Assembly: GCF_032854445.1 (NCBI RefSeq)
Contig: NC_088302.1
Coordinates: 29,102,979-29,166,978 of the forward strand
DNA from: Liolophura sinensis
Lineage: Eukaryota > Mollusca > Polyplacophora > Chitonida > Chitonidae
Direction: 5' to 3'
Length of the DNA: 64,000 nucleotides
The translations under genes and the position numbers were made by a program. How positions within the stretch are numbered: position 1 is the stretch's first letter; each line of letters begins with the position of its first letter. Positions 58,208 through 64,000 of the stretch are shown here, in pieces. The notes under the pieces are model-generated. The model searched no databases. It saw only the letters and a list, made by a program, of their open reading frames with translations, and was not told the DNA's origin.

Positions 58208-58780
58208 GGCTGTGGACTGGGGATCTTTTTCAAACAAAACAAGATAAAACACCGCTTATTCCTTCGAATTATTTAGACCAAGATGTCATATCTTTATAGT
58301 CTAATAACATATCCTGTTAGATGCATGCACTCTGTCCTCGCCCGCTCTCAAAACTGAACTGAGCGCAGGCAAACCAGATGGGACACTAGAGTGGGGGTGA
58401 TTGCACACCATGTGTCGAGCAATCTGACACGTACATACTTACCCAGGTGCGGTGATCGCCAAGGCCTAATACGGGCAAGACGCGGTAGTGATCTTCAGCA
58501 CTGAACGCATTGTATGTGATATCTGGTAGTGTGGGGGTGCAAACATATTTGATTATTTTTCATTTTTGTCCTGCTTTTTCTTCATGTTGTCTGTTTTTGT
58601 CAATACTGTTACAGTTTGTACATGCAAGTTGAATTTGTTGAATCGTCCGTTGTCCATGTACGTTGGCAGTTAAATCGAGCTATTTGTCGTTATGTTTGTT
58701 GGTATCTGTTGGTAAACAGACGCTTGCCAAAGCTTAATTTTTCCGATGATGGCAAATTAGTTTAGCGCATACTGTTTTTA

Positions 58781-59128
58781 CCGGGTCCGGATAGCACAGC
58801 TGGTAGAGAGCGACCGGGAGCGGTAGATCCAGGATCTGGGTCGAGTCACACCTTAGACCTTAAAAGAGTAAGTTGTAACTCCGACGCTTGGCGTTCAACA
58901 TGAAGGGGATAGTGCAACGATTGACTGACCTGAATCAGTATAATGGCTCGGGCGGGGCTGCTTACTTGCCTTCGGAAAGTCGTCTCAGTGAAGCAGCACT
59001 AGATTAAAGCGGTAGAAATCCGTCCTGCAACAAAGAGGCACATTGCATACGCCCCAAGGATTCCTTCGCCGTCAAATGACTGAAAAATTCTTGAGTACGA
59101 CGTTAAACCTCAAGCACTCACGCACTCA
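58781..59128 (+). mobile_element. tRNA-derived SINE, family A (full length)
   Basis: Head GGTCCGGATAGCACAGCTGG, B-box GGGTCGAGTCAC, body, then GACTGAAAAATTCTTGAGTA, CGACGTTAAACC and the ACTC-rich tail. This is the least degraded 3' end of the family in the window. Intergenic. Confidence 0.9.
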
Positions 59129-60805
59129 TAGTGTTTTCTTATTTGACATTCATTTGGGCCTTGATGCTTGGCACCGGTATCGCTGTAAAGAACGTAACAA
59201 CTTCAATTTCAATTTGACTTTGGAGACAAAACTACTTTGGTTGGAATGGCCAGTTGCAGGGCTTCATAAAAAGTAAAATGTTATCAGTCAACACAGAAAA
59301 ATGCCTTGAGAAGGTGGGAGAAAACCGGACAGGGCGCTGGAGAAAACCCATGTACGACTCTCTGATTAATTCATAAGATCTGGTTTTATTTAAAATTATA
59401 TTAAGATCGAAATTAACTCAGTTCAGACTACAGGACCATTTGGATCAGACTGGCATCAACATTGAGAGGTGAGAGGTTCGGGTCAACCTTGCAAATAGCC
59501 TGTAGAAGTTTTCTTATCTTTGAACAATGAGGTCGCATGTTCAAATCTTGCCCCAGCTTTTTGTATGAAAACTTGTGAGGTATCTAACAAAGTTGGGGGG
59601 GGGTCCTCCACCCCTAAACTAGACTTCCATTCAGGTGAAAAATTCTTGAGCACACATATCTTTAAAATTAAGACCAAGTGTTCTTTGCCAATGACTTGAA
59701 CAACACTGACTATTATAATCCCAATTTTGATCAAGTAGCATATGCCTGTCACTGTGAATTTGGAATACAACCCTGATCGCTTGCATGCATGGTGAAAGTA
59801 CAACTAGGACTGTGCAAGTTTGGAGTTGTTTGGCCTGATCATACCTTTCTCACTCTGATGAAAGCTTTCTGACATCTTGAGTTGTCAAGTGAAACAAAGC
59901 GCATGTCTCTTTTCTGTGGAACATTGGAAGCTTTCGATATAAAGCTTTCCACAGGCCATAAGTGACTTGTCTCCCTTTTGCATTGTTTCCAGTTAGTAAA
60001 TTCCCTGACTAAAGTAATGTGGAAAAAGATCTGCGGAAGTATATAGTCTAAGCAAGGGCTGACACAGCATAAAGACGCTCTGCTGACAATACCAAAACCA
60101 CAAAAAAAAAAACAAAGCGGGATGGAAAAGATAAGTCTGTTTCTTCAAGTGAGGTGGAAAACTTCTAGAATTCACTTTTTATGTAGTTAATTTGTCAACT
60201 TTAACTTCAAAAATATATATCACCGAACTTTTGCATGGTACCATGCCATTCACCACGACGTATCAAAAAATCAACCTTGCATGACCACCATTTCTTATCT
60301 GTCATGGCTGGAAGTGAAATCATAGGATTCTGTTACCTTGGTAACCTATAGCTCTACATCATGCCTCTACACTTTCGCTAACTGAACGGGGTAGATCCAT
60401 ACAACGTCCTGTTTGATTTTCTTGGAGTAGCGGCAGAATTCTACCAACATGCTCCTCTGGCAGAGCAGGCAAACATAAATATGCTTTCATTTCGTTTTTT
60501 TTAAATTTTTGGGAAGAGAATTAAACGCGTTAAAAGTTTGAATTCTAAGGTAAGCTTTATGGACCATACTATCACAGTTTAGAAACTCTGACGTCACAGG
60601 AAGTTTTTCCGTCTGTAATTATGACACTGAATGTTGTAATAACTCATTTTACAAATAATTTTGATTTGTCTGTACGGTGAAACTTAATTCATGTTTTAGC
60701 TTTCTTTGACTTTAAGGTTTTCAGTGACATATCTAGAATCTGGTCATTGCATACTATTTCTTTTTGCCTTTATTAACGGTTTGTACTATGTTTTATGCTT
60801 TTTTA
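59129..60805. other. Intergenic, nothing recognised
   Basis: A short family B SINE scrap occurs near 59305-59360 (GGGAGAAAACCGGACAGG). Otherwise only short ORFs without splice support. Confidence 0.4.
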
Positions 60806-62266
60806 TAAACTACCAGGCAAAAGAAAGGTTTCACCGTATTTTTTGTCATAAAAAAAAATAAAAGCGCGGTTCCAGATTTGATTCTAAGCAGGACATGGTT
60901 TATGACTGCATCGTTTCCTCTACCAGAACGCACCGTCACGAACGCAGCAATTGGAATTGTGAAATTGCGACCACATGCAAAACGTCCTTTTGAGGCATGG
61001 CTCGTGATGCACGTGCGGTAATGTTGCATAAATACTCTTGCTCGAAAGAGCAGACATTCAGTGACCGAAAAAACACCAACAGTATGCCAAGACTTACGCA
61101 AGCGCAACGAGACCAGGCCATCGGTATGTCCACCATGGGAGTCTCGCAACGTCACATTGCAAGAACGTTCAACTGCAGCCAAACCACCATCAGGAGGTTG
61201 TTGATACGCTATCAGCAGACAGGCCAGACCCAAGACAGACCAAGATCGGGAAGACCAAGGGTAACAACTGCGGCTGAAGATCGCTACATCCGGCAGATCC
61301 ACCTCCGAAACCGATTCGTCACGGCGACGTCAACAGCGGCGACGGCACTAGGCCATGTCATCAGCCCCAGAACAACACTGCGTCGTCTTCGTTCAGCTGG
61401 TTTACGACCTTACCGCCCCTTCCGTAGGATGGCCTTGACCCTTTTACACCGTCAACGCAGATTGCGATGGGCACGTATTGTACGTCAAGAGGCGAGCGTC
61501 TCGCGCCAAACTGCGTAAGAGAGGTTTATCCGTTTGGAGGCGGAGGCGTCATGGCTTGGAGAGGGATTTGTGACCAAATGAAGACGTAGCTGGTTATTGT
61601 GCGAGGTAATCTGACTGGCCAGCGATACCTTGATGAGGTACTGAGACCTGTCGTCGTTCCTTTCCTCCAATGACAGCCAAAAGGATCGATCTTGCAACAC
61701 GACAACGCAAGACCTCACACTGCCCGCATTTTTACAGACTACCTCGAGACCGCAAACGTCATCGTGTTGCCCTGGCCAGCCAACTCACCAGACATGAACC
61801 CATTGAGCATCTCTGGGATCACCTTGACCGCCGTTTGAGACAGTTGGTGCCTCCTCCAACTAACCAACAGGAACTTGAGCAAGCTCTGTTAAACCTATGG
61901 AACGTTATCCCTGCTGACGTCATCCAGCGACTGACGACGTCAATGTGGAGGCGTGTGCTTGCTTGCATTGATGCCCAGGGTGGCCACACTCGCTACTGAT
62001 GACTGTAGTCCTTCATTTCTGTGGATACTGTGACTTTACATGCACTTGCCAGTTAACTTTACATTTGTGTAATTTTTTCTTCTGACCCCTTGTCTCTTTC
62101 ATTGTGTTTTGTGGCCAATTGAATGCCAATATTTTAAAGCCTTTTTGAGAGAATATTTCACAATGATTCCTGTTTATAAACCAATCTTCTTAATTCTTAT
62201 ATTTGACTTTGTTTTGTTTTATGGGCTCAAGAAGTGGGTGAAACCTTTCTTTTGCCTGGTAGTTTA
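60806..62266 (+). mobile_element. Tc1/mariner-like DNA transposon with TA target duplication
   Basis: The element is 60808-62264 (about 1457 bp). Perfect 28-bp terminal inverted repeats (AACTACCAGGCAAAAGAAAG GTTTCACC) lie at 60808-60835 and 62237-62264, flanked by TA on both sides (60806-60807 and 62265-62266). Between them lies a broken transposase gene (60997-61999). Intact termini with a damaged gene suggest a non-autonomous copy that inserted fairly recently. Confidence 0.93.
60997..61999 (+). pseudogene. Tc1-type transposase, inactivated
   Basis: DDE transposase of the Tc1 group, which cuts and pastes its own element. The N-terminal half (start at 61084, or 60997) carries the helix-turn-helix DNA-binding part (RDQAIGMSTMGVSQRHIART, RPRSGRPRVTT) and runs into a stop at 61516-61518. 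The stretch that should hold the first catalytic Asp is missing. A GGGGVMAWRGI-like segment and LTGQRYLDEVLRPVVVPFLQ follow after a frame change and contain stops. Then HDNARPHTA (second Asp) and LPWPANSPDMNP (third acid region). A single-base loss near 61800 shifts the frame before IEHLWDHLDRRLRQL, which continues to TGA/61999. No functional enzyme can be made. Confidence 0.9.
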
Positions 62267-64000
62267 TTTGGTGAAGCGATCCTGTAGCAGCCACTGTGTG
62301 AACACAATATCTCCCACGATCAAACTGCTCCACTTTGAACACATCCTGGATAAAGTTCGCACACGCTGAACAAAGTTCACGCACCCTGGACAAAGTTCGA
62401 ACACCATGTACAAAGTTCGGACACCCTGTACAAAGTTCGGACACCCTGGCCACCGTCGCGTGCATACCTTAATATGCACATCAAGCAAGGTTGTAGAATG
62501 TTCGGTATAGAAGGATATGAAGACTGCAATTGAAACTGAAATAATTCAAATAAGTTATAAAATAAGTCTAAACATGGGTTTCCCCGTGACTGTTTTTCCA
62601 GAATTCTGATTTATGCTAGCAAACTTTAATACCCCAAGCAGTTATATTGCTTCCATAACTATGTATGACCTATGAGATTGTACATGTCAATGGCAGAGAA
62701 ATTTCAGGTGAGTACAGTATCTATGTATCTGCTTACAACTTATGCCATCACTATATTATATGTAGTCCAGGAGCTAGCAGAGGTTTATCGGTCAGGCCTC
62801 GTACGAAAGCTTTGACACACTGATAATACAGAACAATGTGTGAAAACTCCAAAATGGGGATTCTTAAGTGCGCCCCCTTTGGGTGCTGTTGAAAGTACCC
62901 CAAAATTAATTCCATCAATCACGATCGAGTGCGAGGAAGAAACTCACTGTATACATTCCTCTTGACATCCTGATCTTTAAAAGCCAATTCTTAAGTTCCT
63001 AGGCCATACTAGAATCCACGCAAGAACGTCTTAATTACCCCTAATTATGAATTTTATCGATCATATAGCGTACGAGGACATTTTTTTTTTTACCAAAAGA
63101 TACCTTGAGATATGCTAATTATAAAATGGTAATTCTTATGTGATCTATTTAGTGAGATCTGCTTTGATTTTAGAGGTCTTTACCTTTAAAATAATAGAGC
63201 CTCTGCCCCTTCGGGGGCTCTGCTCCATTAACATTAAGAAAAGGGGCGTTACTCAGATATTCCCCTGTACATAATACATGTACACAGGTTAACCTTCATG
63301 TACAGACTTTCTTTGGGATAGTTCCTGTCGTCATCTTGATTAGTGAATAAGGAATACACAAGCAACACATAGAAATCTATTGTTAAAAGAGTATTTTTTT
63401 ATTCCATTTTAATGTAAACAAGGCATGCTGGAGATACCCCCAATAAACAACAAATGGGATCACATGAGTGAAAATATTTCGTAAGTACCCGCACCACAAC
63501 CGTAAACAGGTATAATGAACACATTAAGACAAGGGTCGCGCCAGACATAGACAGCACAAGAAAACCAGGTATTGGATGAGACAAGACGAGCAACAAGAGA
63601 ACAATGCTAACTGGAGAGTGGACAGACAGCAACCTTATCCTGGAGAAACCATTATGAGATGGGACAAAAGGCACTGGGTTGGAATGCTGTCACTCCCTGA
63701 TCAGATGAACATGCTTTGTGTTGTTGTTGGCAAATGACACCTACTGCTGCAGCACTCCGTCCTCAGTCTGCATCATGTTTCGAGGAACAGCTACTTCCAA
63801 TTGAAAACCAGCAAACCAAAGCTCGGGAATTTATTTATTTATTTTTTTTTTGTTATGATGATTTGCAACCATTGCTGACAGCGTGACATACATTTGTTTT
63901 CCCACTGCTGGGAAACACCAAATGGCCTACCTTTCTTGATATCGATAGTCAATCTTGCTATCCACACACATTCCATACCTTTCTTGACACCTATGAATGC
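62267..64000. other. Intergenic to window end, no gene recognised
   Basis: Contains the 22-bp array at 62345-62455. A hydrophobic minus-strand ORF at 63399-63674 has no homologue I recognise, no splice support and low-complexity composition, so it is not called. Confidence 0.4.
62345..62455. repeat. About 22-bp tandem repeat x5
   Basis: Copies of ACAAAGTTCGGACACCCTGT with variants, five units, just outside the right end of the Tc1 element. Confidence 0.85.

Noticed and set aside
63399-63674. 91-codon hydrophobic ORF on the minus strand
   Set aside because: Low-complexity leucine/valine/serine composition, no homologue recognised, no splice context; chance is likely.

Overview
This window looks like nuclear DNA of a lophotrochozoan animal, most likely a mollusc (inference). 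The evidence is AT-rich sequence, genes split into short exons by GT-AG introns, many tRNA-derived SINEs of a type common in molluscs, and a decayed Tc1-like transposon. There are no bacterial operons, prophages or CRISPR arrays. Exon coordinates were read by hand from splice signals, reading frame and similarity to remembered animal families; no alignment was run.

Four protein-coding genes are well supported. (1) The 3' two thirds of a nuclear lamin gene (+, 1-8403): coil 1B/2, nuclear localisation signal, lamin tail domain and a CSIM CaaX box. (2) A complete MALT1 paracaspase gene (-, 33088 down to 13427, 16 coding exons, about 916 residues): death domain, three Ig-like domains, caspase-like domain with His519/Cys568, a C-terminal Ig-like domain and a tyrosine-rich tail. 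(3) A complete COPS2/CSN2 gene (-, 47995 down to 38986, 13 exons, 442 residues). (4) A complete DDA1 gene (+, 48353-51288, 5 exons, 100 residues). Lamin and MALT1 converge near 10.8 kb. COPS2 and DDA1 are head to head with 357 bp between start codons. They encode a subunit of the COP9 signalosome and a subunit of the CRL4 ubiquitin ligases that the signalosome deneddylates, so the shared promoter may join one pathway. A fifth, doubtful two-exon membrane-protein candidate lies at 57.6-58.2 kb on the minus strand.

The most unusual feature is the tandem repeats. Several arrays begin at, or contain, 5' splice sites. In MALT1 a 63-bp unit carries the end of an exon plus its GTGAGT donor and is repeated six times in frame. 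In another MALT1 intron a roughly 26-bp unit carrying GTAAGT or the native GTAATAAGT donor is repeated about 60 times. Further arrays start at or near donors in another MALT1 intron, in lamin and in COPS2, and a lamin array appears to carry the scar of a lost exon copy.

The introns and spacers hold two SINE families. Family A has an ACTC-rich tail and family B an AAAT tail, and they share a 3'-terminal motif. There are also foldback elements, diverged dispersed repeats, and at 60.8-62.3 kb a Tc1/mariner-like element with TA target duplications. From 51.3 kb onward, apart from the doubtful ORF and the transposon, no convincing gene was found.
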